Below, in pieces: positions 1 through 10,025 of a stretch of DNA of 64,000 nt (its first letter is position 1; each line of letters begins with the position of its first letter). Source of the stretch: Omphiscola glabra. Its lineage: Eukaryota > Mollusca > Gastropoda > Lymnaeidae. The position numbers and the translations under genes are program-made. The notes under the pieces are model-generated. The model was given only the letters and a program-made list of their open reading frames with translations. It was not told where the DNA came from and made no database searches. The DNA is taken from the NCBI GenBank assembly GCA_964017045.1, contig OZ024807.1, positions 13,091,241 through 13,155,240 on the forward strand, given 5' to 3'.

Positions 1-106
1 AAATGTAATAAACGTTAACGGTCTTGAACTAAGAAAGAACTAACAAAAAAACGACAATACAACAATCAGTGTATAAAGTTAGAGCGTCCCATGAAATGAT
101 TCATTA

Positions 107-656
107 TCTAACCCCTACAACTATTGATGTATACAACAAGACTCACTCCTACAACTATTGATGTATACAACAAGACTCACTCCTACAACTATTGATGTAT
201 ACAACAAGACTCACCCCTACAACTATTGATGTATACAACAAGACTCACTCCTACAACTATTGATGTATACAACAAGACTCACCACTACAACTATTGATGT
301 ATGCAACAAGACTCACCCCTACAACTATTGATGTATACAACAAGACTCACTCCTACAACTATTGATGTATACAACAAGACTCACTCCTACAACTATTGAT
401 GTATACAACAAGACTCACCACTACAACTATTGATGTATGCAACAAGACTCACCCCTACAACTATTGATGTATGCAACAAGACGCACCCTTACAATTATTG
501 ATGTATGCAACAAGACTCACCCCTACAACTATTGATGTATACAACAAGACTCACCCTTACAACTATTGATGTATGCAACAAGACTCCCCCCTACAACTAT
601 TGATGTATGCAACAAGACTCACCCCTACAACTATTGATGTATAGAAGCCAACACTT
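107..656 (-). repeat. 34-bp minisatellite made from the tetraspanin exon 8 / intron junction
   Basis: About 16 tandem copies of a 34-bp unit. Read on the minus strand, each unit holds the last ~20 nt of tetraspanin exon 8 (TACATCAATAGTTGTAGG), a 5' splice site (GTGAGT) and about 8 nt of intron. The first copy on the minus strand is the real exon end (donor at 622-617); the others run downstream of it. Variation is mostly single-base (gta/gca, cct/cac). Because 34 is not a multiple of 3, use of a later donor would shift the frame unless copies are added in threes. Confidence 0.93.
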
Positions 657-3600
657 ATCCCGGTAACTATGTAAGTCTTGAAATAGTACGTGTAGCAACC
701 CTGAGGACAAGCAATACATGAGATGGGTGGTGTGTGGGGGATTATGTTGATAATCATGGTAGATTAAATAGGTGGTCTATGGGGGATTAATGGTGATAAT
801 CATGGTGGATTAGATGGGTGATCTGTTGGGGGATTATGTTAATAATCATAGTAGATTAGATGGGTGGTCTGAGGGGGATTATGTTGATAATCATGGTAGA
901 TTAGATGAGTGACCCATGTATTAGATGGGTGGTCCGTGTATTAGACTGGTGGCCCGTGCATTAAATTGTCGGCCCGTGTATAAGATGGTGGCCCGTGTAT
1001 TAGATTGGTGGCCCGTGTATTAAATTGTCGGCCCGTGTATAAGATGGTGGCCCGTGTATTAGATTGGTGGCCCGTGTATTAGATTAGTGGCCCGTGTATT
1101 AGATGGGTGGCCCGTGTATTAGATGGGTGGCCCGTGTATTAGATGGGTGGCCCGTGTATTAAATGGGTGGCCTGTGTATTAGATGAGTGGCCCTTGTATT
1201 AGATGGGTGGCCCGTGTATTAGATTGGTGGCCCGTGTATTAGATTGGTGGCCCGTGTATTAGATGGGTGGCCTGTGTATTAGATGAGTGGCCCTTGTATT
1301 AGATGGGTGGCCCGTGAATTAAATTGTCGACCCGTGTATAAGATGGTGGCCCGTGTATTAGATTGGTGGCCCGTGTATTAGATTAGTGGCCCGTGTATTA
1401 GATGGGTGACCCGTGTATTAGATAGGTGGCCCGTGTATTAGATTGGTGGCCCGTGTATTAGATAGGTGGCCCGTGTATTAGATGGGTGGCCCGTGTATTA
1501 GATGGGTGGCCCGTGTATTAGATAGGTGGCCCGTGTATTAGATATGTGGTCCGTGTATTAGATGGGTGGCCCGTGTATTATATGGGTGGCCCGTGTATTA
1601 TATGGGTGGCCCGTGTATTAGATGGGTGTCCCGTGTATTAGATGGGTGGCCCGTGTATTATAGGTGGCCCGTGTATTAGATAGGTGGCCCGTGTATTAGA
1701 TGGGTGGCCCGTGTATTATATTGGTGGCCCGTGTATTATATGGGTGACCCGTGTATTATATGGGTGACCCGTGTATTAGATTAGTGGGCCGTGTATTATA
1801 TATGGGTGGCCCGTGTATTAGATGGGTGGCCCGTGTATTAGATGGGTGGCCCGTGTATTAGATTGGTGGCCCGTGTATTAGATGGGTGGTCCGTGTATTA
1901 GATGGGTGGCCCGTGTATTATATGGGTGGCCCGTGTATTATATGGGTGGCCCGTGTATTAGATGGGTGTCCCGTGTATTAGATGGGTGGCCCGTGTATTA
2001 TAGGTGGCCCGTGTATTAGATAGGTGGCCCGTGTATTAGATGGGTGGCCCGTGTATTATATTGGTGGCCCGTGTATTATATGGGTGACCCGTGTATTATA
2101 TGGGTGACCCGTGTATTAGATTAGTGGGCCGTGTATTATATATGGGTGGCCCGTGTATTAGATGGGTGGCCCGTGTATTAGATGGGTGGCCCGTGTATTA
2201 GATGGGTGGCCCGTGTATTAGATGGGTGGCCCGTGTATTAGATTGGTGGCCCGTGTATTAGATTGGTGGCCCGTGTATTAGATTGGTGGCCCGTGTATTA
2301 GATGGGTGGCCTGTGTATTAGATGGGTGGCCCGTGTATTAGATGGGTGGCCCGTGTATTAGATGGGTGGCCCGTGTATTAGATTGGTGGCCCGTGTATTA
2401 GATTGGTGGCCCGTGTATTAGATGGGTGGCCCGTGTATTAGATGGGTGGCCCGTGTATTAGATGGGTGGCCCGTGTATTAGATGGGTGGCCCGTGTATTA
2501 GATTGGTGGCCCGTGTATTAGATGGGTGGCCCGTGTATTAGATTGGTGGCCCGTGTATTAGATGGGTGGTCCGTGTATTAGATGGGTGGCCCGTGTATTC
2601 GATGAGTGGTCAGTAATTATTTTAATGTGATAGACTGGGCCGACTGACTCACCTGTTTGTTTAGATTGGCCGAATGACTTTGAGCTGCGCAGTGGATCGC
2701 TTCGTTAATCCGCATCAGCTCGTTGGAAGCTTGGAAGACGCTAGAATCACAGCACACAGGCGGAACCTGCACACGCAAATGCCCACATATAATCAAACAT
2801 ATAGCTTTTGGTTTTTTTTTAAATTTTACCACGAACAGTATACAGGAAGATAGAGTTTGAAGATAGATTTACAAGATACGTGGTTCTATCTTGCAGAGTG
2901 TGAGAACGATGAGACATGGTGCATGTGCACTGCACAGTCAATCCAAAAAGGGGAAAAAATAATAGACAAGGAAACCCATTTATTATAATTTAGTACAAAG
3001 GAATTAAATTTTAATATTTATGTATTCGAAAAAAGTTGCATTGCCTTCTCCATTTATTTTTTTTCATAGACCATGAAATTTATAGAAAGGAGCGTTGTCG
3101 GGCAGTGAAAACCTTAAGCATAAAATTTGACCGAAAGGCTAAGCTCTGAAGCTCTCTAGAAATTCAGGAGCCTAGAGAAATACAGCCAAGAAAACAAAAA
3201 TAAAAACGAACAAACACAACTACCCTCAAAGTCCAGCTATATGAAATGAGGTCAACTTATGTTATCCCCCTTGATAGACTATTTATTTCCACTTCCGGAC
3301 AATGGGCGATGGTTTTTGAAAACATAAATTTATAAATTTGAAACAAACATCAAAGCTCGCTTGTCCTTAGAGGGTAAGTATTATAGTTATGGACAAAACC
3401 AACAATGAACATTGTTGTATGTTTTCGGCCCTTCTCTAGATGCCAAACATACTCTAGATGCCAAACAGTCACTAGATGCCAAGCAGACTCTAGATGCCCA
3501 GCAGACTAGAACGACGCTCGACGCAAAGAAATAACTTGTCAACTCCGAGAGAACGTTCAATCAATGGAGCAGTTGAATCCAAGCTATTTGGGATCGTTGA

Positions 3601-6600
3601 TACCCGAGTCAGGGTCAGCTTTGCAGCTCCGTAAACTATTTGAACGGCTGCCGTGCACGCAGCCTTACGTGATTGTACATGACACGCTAAATGAAAAAAA
3701 AAATCAAAACAAATATGAACTATTGCTCTAACACCTTTGGTTAGGCTACCTTAAATAAATGTATATTACACAGTGATGTATGGAATGTAGTATTTTTTTT
3801 ACGAGGGCCGTTGCGTGGGTCCGGAAACACCTGCGGCCGCAGGGTCCTTTGGATATATACGTGGCCCAAAACTGTGATGTAGAAACAATTCAATATAAAG
3901 TATTTTAAATTGCTTTGAAGTGGCTAGAAGAAAAAAAGGGGGGGGGGGCGCCGCAAATCGCACGTCTGCTCTGTTACTTACTTACCTTTAATGCAGATTT
4001 GTACGTCATGTTGACGTACGGTATGTTGTATTTATCACTTATCCACCTGGGGATCGTCACGTTCTCATAAGGGTTGACGCCCACCTTAAACGTGACATTC
4101 AATGAGGCTTTGCTGAAGTCACCAGGCCCGCTGAGGCCGCAGCATTCTCCCTTGAAGTGAAAATACAAACTACTTTTAACTCACAAAGTTTGGTATATAG
4201 CCATGACGGATTTATATATACACAAAGAAAGAAGAAGAAGAAATTTCGTGTTTGAGAGGGATTCTTAAAAATTGAAAGAGGGGTGTCTTAAAAATTATAA
4301 ATAATCTAATGCTATGAAATGCATTTTTTTTTAAAACTGTAATGACACAAAAAGGTGAAACGTGAACCCGTGAGTGGGAAGTGGTAGGGGTGACAACGCC
4401 CCTGCATACCATAATCATTATGGCATTGTAAGACAACGTCCTTGCCTGCCATACTTATAATGGCGTTTTAACACTACCACGGATGCCTACCATAATCATA
4501 ATGGCGTTGAAAGAAGCAGTTGCCGAGTTTCCCGGCATAACTTGATAATCTCTGTCTATGACTTCCTGGAGTTTCCTCAGTGCTGACTGGTGAGTCTGCA
4601 AAAGACAACATCATAAGTGAGCATCTTATTATTATTATTATCTGTCATTAGTCAATATCGCTCATACGCCAATGTACATCACTTCTGGATCTGACCTTAT
4701 CAAGCGTGTTTATATAAAGAATCAGGTGAGAAGTCAGTAACTAACACGTTTAAATAACGTTACAAACGCAGAAATGAATGCATGGATTCTTAAATATTTT
4801 TTTTAAAAATGATCTCCTGTTGTGCTCGTAGCTATGTATATATATATTGGGTATATAACTCACATAACTGGAGGTATCAATCAACTGTGCAAAGAACACG
4901 GACTGCACGACGAGACCAATCATCCCACAGCACACCACCTGCAATGGACAAAACAACAGCCTAGGATGTGTTAAAATACTTCGCAATTTAAAAGTAGGGC
5001 CTATATTTTTTTAAATGGTAATTGTAAGACGTTAACTTTGGAATGAATTGCTGCAATGCGGCGCAAAAAATTTGCTACATTTTGAATCTATGACAGTTCT
5101 CAATTAAAAGATAACCGTTTAGCTATCCTGTGTCGTCAATCCAGCCTCCTTATAGAGACGGGCAGGCACGCTGGTGAAGACATGCATGTTGTATTGAGGA
5201 ACGAATGAGTTTCTACATTTCCCGGTGCTTACTTTGACAGAGAGATTTATCACACTTCGTGGTGGTGTTGGGTCCTTCAATGGTTCTTTTTGTGTTTTTT
5301 TTTTATTAGATGGATGTTCTCTGTTCTAATTTGTTAATTGTATTCCCAGTGCTAAATTTAAAAAGAGCAACTTGCACAGTAAGTGCCATCTTGGGGTTTC
5401 AAATAACTTACCTGCACGGCAAGCCAAATCTTGGGGTAACGAATGACTTACCAGCACGGCAAGCCAAATCTTGGGGTAAAGAATGACTTACCAGCACGGC
5501 AAGCCAAATCTTGGGGTAAAGAATGACTAACCAGCACAGCAAGCCAAATCTTGGGGTAAAGAATGACTTACCAGCACGGCAAGCCAAATCTTGGGGTAAA
5601 GAATGACTTACCAGCACAGCAAGCCAAATCTTGGGGTAACGAATGACTTACCAGCTCAGCAAGCCAAATCTTGGGGTAAAGAATGACTTACCAACTCAGC
5701 AAGCCAAATCTTGGGGTAACGAATGACTTACCAGCTCAGCAAGCCAAATCTTGGGGTAAAGAATGACTTACCAGCACGGCAAGCCAAATCTTGGGGTAAC
5801 GAATGACTTACCAGCTCAGCAAGCCAAATCTTGGGGTAACGAATGACTTACCAGCACAGCAAGCCAAATCTTGGGGTAACGAATGACTTACCAGCACGGC
5901 AAGCCAAATCTTGGGGTAACGAATGACTTACCAGCTCAGCAAGCCAAATCTTGGGGTAACGAATGACTTACCAGCACGGCAAGCCAAATCTTGGGGTAAC
6001 GAATGACTTACCAGCTCAGCAAGCCAAATCTTGGGGTAAAGAATGACTTACCAGCTCAGCAAGCCAAATCTTGGGGTAAAGAATGACTTACCAGCTCAGC
6101 AAGCCAAATCTTGGGGTAACGAATGACTTACCATCACGGCAAGCCAAATCTTGGGGTAGCGAATGACTTACCAGCACAGCAAGCCAAATCTTGGGGTAAC
6201 AAATTAGGAAAGAGCCGATGAATCCCTGAAGGAGGGGAACAATGAACAGACACAGTGACGCAATGCTCAGAGATCTGGTCCAATTACCGTAGTTGATGTC
6301 ATCTATAAAGAGGAGCAGTATTGATTGTATGTTATACATGGTCTTTATTAAGGGGATCCAACTGAACTGTACAATTCGATGTAGGTTTGTGAGCGATCAG
6401 TCTATGATCATATTTCTTATGATGACAATAATTGTACTTAAAATGAATGTTAGAGTATTGTACTTAAAAGAATGGTATAGTATAATACTTAAAAGTAATG
6501 TTAAAGAGTATTGTGCTTAAAGGGAATGTTCGAGTATTGTACTTAAAAGGAATGTTATAGAGCATTGTACTTAAAAGGAATGTTATAGAGCAGGGGTCGG

Positions 6601-8942
6601 GAACCTTTTTGTCTGAGAGAGCCATGGAAACCACCTTTTATGAAAAATAATTCTGTGAGAGCCATACATTATGTTTAAAACTAAAAATTCAAGTAAATGT
6701 GTTCATTTTGTGTAATTTCAACACTAAACATTCAATAATTATGTCTTTGAATTCTTTGTAATAACATTGTTATGCTGTTGCTAATCAATAATGAGTATTT
6801 CTTACCATTAATGCGACTTATTGAAATGCAATTAATATGTAGATCAAAGGAGTCTAAAGAATATTTTTTTTTATTATCGAACATTTGTCTTCGAGCCAGA
6901 TGCAGCCATCAATAGAGCCACATCTGGCTCGCGAGCCATAGGTTCCCGACCCCTGTTATAGAGCATTGTACTTAAAAGGAATGTTATAGAGCAGTGTACT
7001 TAAAAGGAATGTTATTGAGCATTGTACTTAAAAGGAATGTTATAGAGCATTGTACTTAAAAGGAATGTTACAGGGCATTGTACTTAAAAGGAATGTTATA
7101 GAGCTTTGTGTTTAAAAGGTTTTGTGTGGAAAAGAAGCTTGCTGAGGACACTAACTCAATTCGGCGAAGGCTATATCATAACTGCTATTACCCCCCCCCC
7201 CCCATTTCCTCCGCCAAATCCTATTTCCACCATTGGATACAGTGCCGGTTCGGCGTGCATCTATGAAGAGGATCTTTATCCCTTTACCCACACCATCATT
7301 GCTATATCTAGAGCACTGGTTCCCAACCCACGGGTCAAGTCCTCACCAAAGAGGTCGCAGGGGTTGGCTATTGGGGGCTGATCAATAATCTATCATAAAG
7401 TTCCATATTTTTTTCCCCCAGATGTGGTCCTCGATAAAGGTTTAATGATTTCTTGCAACTTGCATCTTGCATCTTGCACATCTAACCTTACGGCGTTTCA
7501 GTGATAAGCATTAATTATTCATTTTTTTTTTTTTAAATATTGGGGGTCACGGGTCACATTGCTTCATTAAGATGCAGGTTATCGGCTTAGGGTTAGGGGT
7601 TAGGTTCAGTGCTAGTCTTGGGTTTAGAACTGGATATAAGGGTAGTTCAAAAAATTAATATCAATAGAAAGGTTAGGGTTAGGGTTAGGGTTAGGGGTTA
7701 GGGTTAGGGTTAGGGGTTAGGGTTAGGGGTTAGGGTTAGGGTTAGGGGTTAGGGTTAGGGTTAGGTTCAGTGCTAGTCTTGGGTTTAGAACTGGATATAA
7801 GGGTAGTTCAAAAAATTAATATCAATAGAAAGGTTAACATTTCTAATGCTACAGTGGCGTAGTGCCGCTCTGGCTTCAATACCAGAGTCACGCTAATGTT
7901 TGTTGTTGTTGTTGTTTTGGTGTGGGGTAGGGGAGCTGGCTAATTAAGAGTTCATTTTTGTGAGTGGGGGTGGGTGTGGTATTGTTGCTGTTATGGGGTG
8001 GGGGTAAGGGAGCTGGCTAATTAAGAGTTCATTTTTGTGAGTGGGGGTGGGTGTGGTATTGTTGCTGTTATGGGGTGGGGGTAGGGGAGCTGGCTAATTA
8101 AGAGTTCATTTTTGTGAGTGGGGGTGGGTGTGGTATTGTTGCTGTTATGGGGTGGGGGTAGGGGAGCTGGCTAATTAAGAGTTCATTTTTGTGAGTGGGG
8201 GTGGGTGTGGTATTGTTGCTGTTATGGGGTGGGGGTAGGGGAGCTGGCTAATTAAGAGTTCATTTTTGTGAGTGGGGGTGGGTGTGGTATTGTTGTTGTT
8301 CTGTGACGTTCAACTTGCCTGGAATTTCAAACCAGATTGGGACGAGGTTGGAGGGTTTCCTGAGGTCAAAGTCGAAGTTGACCCTGAGAATGACCCCGAG
8401 GACATTGAGACTGGCGTAGTACATGACGAGCAGACAAATACCCAACACCTTCGAATTGTAGGGTGGGGAAAATTAGAAATTAACGACCAAAAAAAAAAGT
8501 ATTATTTAAAAAACGAGATGAATGATATTTACAGTGAAATAGAGCGAGTTGGATGTCATTTGTGGTAATTTATTTTAGTAAAACTGAAGAATTACCATTT
8601 CAAACGTATACTACATTCAATTATCTTTTATTTGATACCTCATTTGGTCTTACAAACCCAACAATAATATTTTAAATAGTTTTTTAAATCCCAACCTCTC
8701 AACACTGGTACCCGTGTACCTATAGCCACTTCGATTGTTGTTTTTTTCTGTTTCGGCCACCTCTCGTTTAAAGTTAATCCAAAAAACATTCAAAATATTT
8801 TTTTTTCTTTAAAAAAAAAACAAACAACAAACAAACAACAAACAAACCATAACATAAACCAGCCACGCATTCATGGCGCAGCACTTACCAGCAACATAAT
8901 ACAGAGCAAGGAGTAGCCAACTCTGATTATACAAGTGAGCAT
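623..8942 (-). CDS. Tetraspanin, eight coding exons, C-terminal exon outside window
   Basis: Four-pass membrane scaffold protein. Coding exons on the minus strand: 8942-8889, 8448-8319, 6302-6172, 4938-4864, 4595-4491, 4150-3986, 2766-2653, 700-623. All junction phases agree, giving 284 aa so far. The ATG at 8942 has an in-frame TGA five codons upstream. Residues ~8-32 form TM1 (after the short tetraspanin-like start MLTCIIRVGYSLL), ~72-96 TM2, ~99-124 TM3. The large loop has the family hallmarks CCG (168-170), PPVCC (222-226), Cys246 and GC (259-260), and three N-glycosylation sequons (183, 195, 212); a fourth (NWT, 68) is in the small loop. TM4 starts in exon 8 (YIVTGISVGFYTSIVVG) and must finish in an exon to the left of position 1. 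Intron 2 uses a GC donor (CCAG/GCAAGT). All introns after exon 3 are phase 0. Subfamily not assigned. Confidence 0.93.
701..894. repeat. Degenerate ~50-bp repeats, intron 7 of tetraspanin
   Basis: About four imperfect copies of a unit containing GGGGGATTATGTTGATAATC and GTAGATTAGATGGGTG lie directly upstream (minus-strand sense) of the exon 8 acceptor. The unit end (TTAGATGGGTGG) resembles the 20-bp unit of the neighbouring array, which may derive from it. Confidence 0.75.
895..2612. repeat. 20-bp minisatellite, ~85 copies, in tetraspanin intron 7
   Basis: Unit GATGGGTGGCCCGTGTATTA with frequent variants (gattgg, gatagg, tatggg). The array fills nearly all of the intron between exons 7 and 8 and begins about 40 nt downstream of the exon 7 donor. 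It contains a higher-order copy: the run of variants at 1581-1820 is repeated at 1921-2160, offset exactly 340 bp (17 units). It carries no usable ORF. Confidence 0.95.
2767..3985. other. Tetraspanin intron 6
   Basis: AT-rich intron sequence without recognisable coding content. It includes a short 18-bp repeat (TCTAGATGCCAAACA-like, about five imperfect copies at 3438-3508) and a poly-G run near 3940. The minus-strand donor is AAAG/GTAAGT at 3986/3985 and the acceptor is GTGTGCAG/GTT at 2767/2766. Confidence 0.7.
4378..4515 (-). repeat. Three degenerate copies of the tetraspanin exon 5 / intron junction
   Basis: On the minus strand the real junction CGCCATTATGATTATG/GTAGGC (boundary 4491/4490) is followed about 45 nt later by CGCCATTATAAGTATG/GCAGGC and again by TGCCATAATGATTATG/GTATGC. 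All three are separated by short diverged spacers. This looks like an old, low-copy version of the junction duplication seen at exons 3 and 8. Confidence 0.75.
5362..6200 (-). repeat. 40-bp minisatellite made from the tetraspanin exon 3 / intron junction
   Basis: About 20 copies of a 40-bp unit. On the minus strand each unit contains ~28 nt identical or nearly so to the end of exon 3 (encoding YPKIWLAVL), the donor CTG/GTAAGT, and 12 nt of intron. The true exon end is the first copy (boundary 6172/6171). All three frames of the unit are open, so inclusion of any number of copies would not create a stop inside the array. Most donors are intact; one reads GTTAGT (about 5530). The leftmost copies are degenerate. 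Confidence 0.95.
6429..7115. repeat. 28-bp minisatellite interrupted by a MITE, tetraspanin intron 2
   Basis: Units of 28 bp containing ATTGTACTTAAAAGGAATG and TTATAGAGC, about 11 copies in all, split by the element at 6591-6955. The left copies are more diverged. The array lies upstream (minus-strand sense) of the exon 3 acceptor at 6303. Confidence 0.92.
6591..6955. mobile_element. hAT-type MITE with perfect 8-bp target duplication
   Basis: A 365-bp element with terminal inverted repeats CAGGGGTCGGGAACC and GGTTCCCGACCCCTG, flanked on both sides by TTATAGAG (6583-6590 and 6956-6963). The 8-bp duplication and CAGGGG-type ends are hAT features. No transposase is encoded. The target site is a unit of the 28-bp minisatellite, so the array predates the insertion. 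Confidence 0.93.
7116..7597. other. Intronic sequence with a possible hAT end
   Basis: Part of tetraspanin intron 2. A CACTGGTTCCCAACC motif at about 7314 followed by CACGGGTC resembles a left end of a hAT element; a convincing right end was not located. The rest is unremarkable AT-rich and poly-C sequence. Confidence 0.4.
7598..7840. repeat. Interstitial telomere-type TTAGGG array between 75-bp direct repeats
   Basis: TTAGGG/TTAGGGG repeats at 7671-7765 (about 95 bp) are flanked by two essentially identical ~75-bp copies (7601-7672 and 7762-7836) that start TAGGTTCAGTGCTAGTCTTG. A shorter TTAGGG stretch precedes the left copy. The arrangement is a tandem duplication of a [TTAGGG]n plus unique-sequence unit, inside tetraspanin intron 2. 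Confidence 0.93.
7905..8300. repeat. 77-bp minisatellite next to tetraspanin exon 2
   Basis: About 4.8 copies of a 77-bp GT-rich unit (contains GGGGAGCTGGCTAATTAAGA and GAGTGGGGGTGGGTGTGG). The copy nearest exon 2 ends about 20 nt from its GC-type donor (8319/8318), so the array starts just inside the intron. Confidence 0.93.
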
Positions 8943-9542
8943 TTCTGTGCGTGTTCAAAAAAAATCGTCTGGCTACTTCCCCTTTCAGTTGATACGGGGA
9001 ATCGCTAACCACCCGTGTAGTCTGATCACATCACGAAATGTGTCGTCTCGTCGTCCAACCGTAAGATGCAAGCTGTGCGGGCAGCCCTTCTAAAACACGT
9101 GCAACGATTTTTGAGACGGTGCGCTGAAAACACATCGATGTGACATCATTTGGTCCATTTACCACAGCATCCTGAAAGGAAATTACATTGTAAACAGGGA
9201 CAGAGTTGGTGTTCCAAGTAAGGTATGACAGGGGTTATCCAATAAATGGAACCAACTTTAGATCTTTAGTGTTCCACAAGCCAGGTTTATAAGCATTCAG
9301 ATTAAGTTCCAAAAGTAAAATATGGTAAAATAGGAATATATGTTTATGCACATCGCCAATATGAAGCTTACATATAATAAAAAGTTACCATACCAAACAA
9401 ATCTTACCTTAAAATGCATATTACCGTGGGTAATTAACTTCAAGTGGGAAAACAGTTCACGTGATCAAATATTGTCAAATTTGCGCCAAGTGTTCGTCAA
9501 ATTTCTCTTTGAACGTACTATTTTGTATCATCATCATGTCCT
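8943..9542. other. Upstream region of the tetraspanin gene
   Basis: No convincing coding sequence on either strand. It should contain the 5' UTR and perhaps a promoter or a 5' UTR intron of the minus-strand tetraspanin gene; no TATA box or initiator could be assigned with confidence. Confidence 0.4.
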
Positions 9543-10025
9543 TTAGTCCTTGGACCGTTGGGGCGCCACAGATGACATGACAACTGTCCTTCTCCATGCC
9601 TCTCTGTTTTCTGAATTACGTACGGCATCGCTTAGTTTTAGTCCTGTCCAATCTTTGATGTTATCTGCCCATCTTTTCCTCTGTCTTCCTCTTCTTCTCC
9701 CTTCTCTCGTTGTGCCCTGCATGATTTCTTTGGCGAGCCCTTGTTTTCTTGTCTCGTGGCCATGCATACCATTCCAGTTTGCGCATTTTACAGTCGCCAG
9801 GAGGTCATCATTCTGCCCAATTGCTTGACGAATCCTTTCTTTCACTTGTTCATTGGTGATTATGCTCGATATAACAGATGCCAAGAATGCCTCTGAAATA
9901 TCTCATCTCCATCGCCTTTATTTTCCTTTCAAGTTCTGCTGTTAATGTCCAGGACTCACAGGCATACAAGAAAATGCTGCGGACTAATGAGCGCATCAGC
10001 CTGATTTTGGTGCTGGGGGGCTATA
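9543..10025 (-). pseudogene. 3' end of a non-LTR retrotransposon pol, frameshifted
   Basis: The minus strand reads SLVRSIFLYACESWTLTAEL in one frame (about 9990-9925), then after a frameshift near 9870 continues as a basic region ending GRRRGRQRKRWADNIKDWTG and a terminal VMSSVAPQRSKD. This is the typical C-terminal tail of LINE polymerases, after the reverse transcriptase domain. Only the 3' end is present, as expected for a 5'-truncated insertion. Confidence 0.88.

Noticed and set aside
107..656. CRISPR-like direct repeats
   Set aside because: Units are contiguous, without unique spacers, and the DNA is a eukaryotic intron.
7671..7765. A true chromosome end
   Set aside because: The TTAGGG tract is only ~95 bp, mixed with TTAGGGG, and lies inside a gene intron with sequence on both sides.
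9550..9828. 92-residue plus-strand ORF
   Set aside because: It is the complement of the LINE pol tail on the minus strand.
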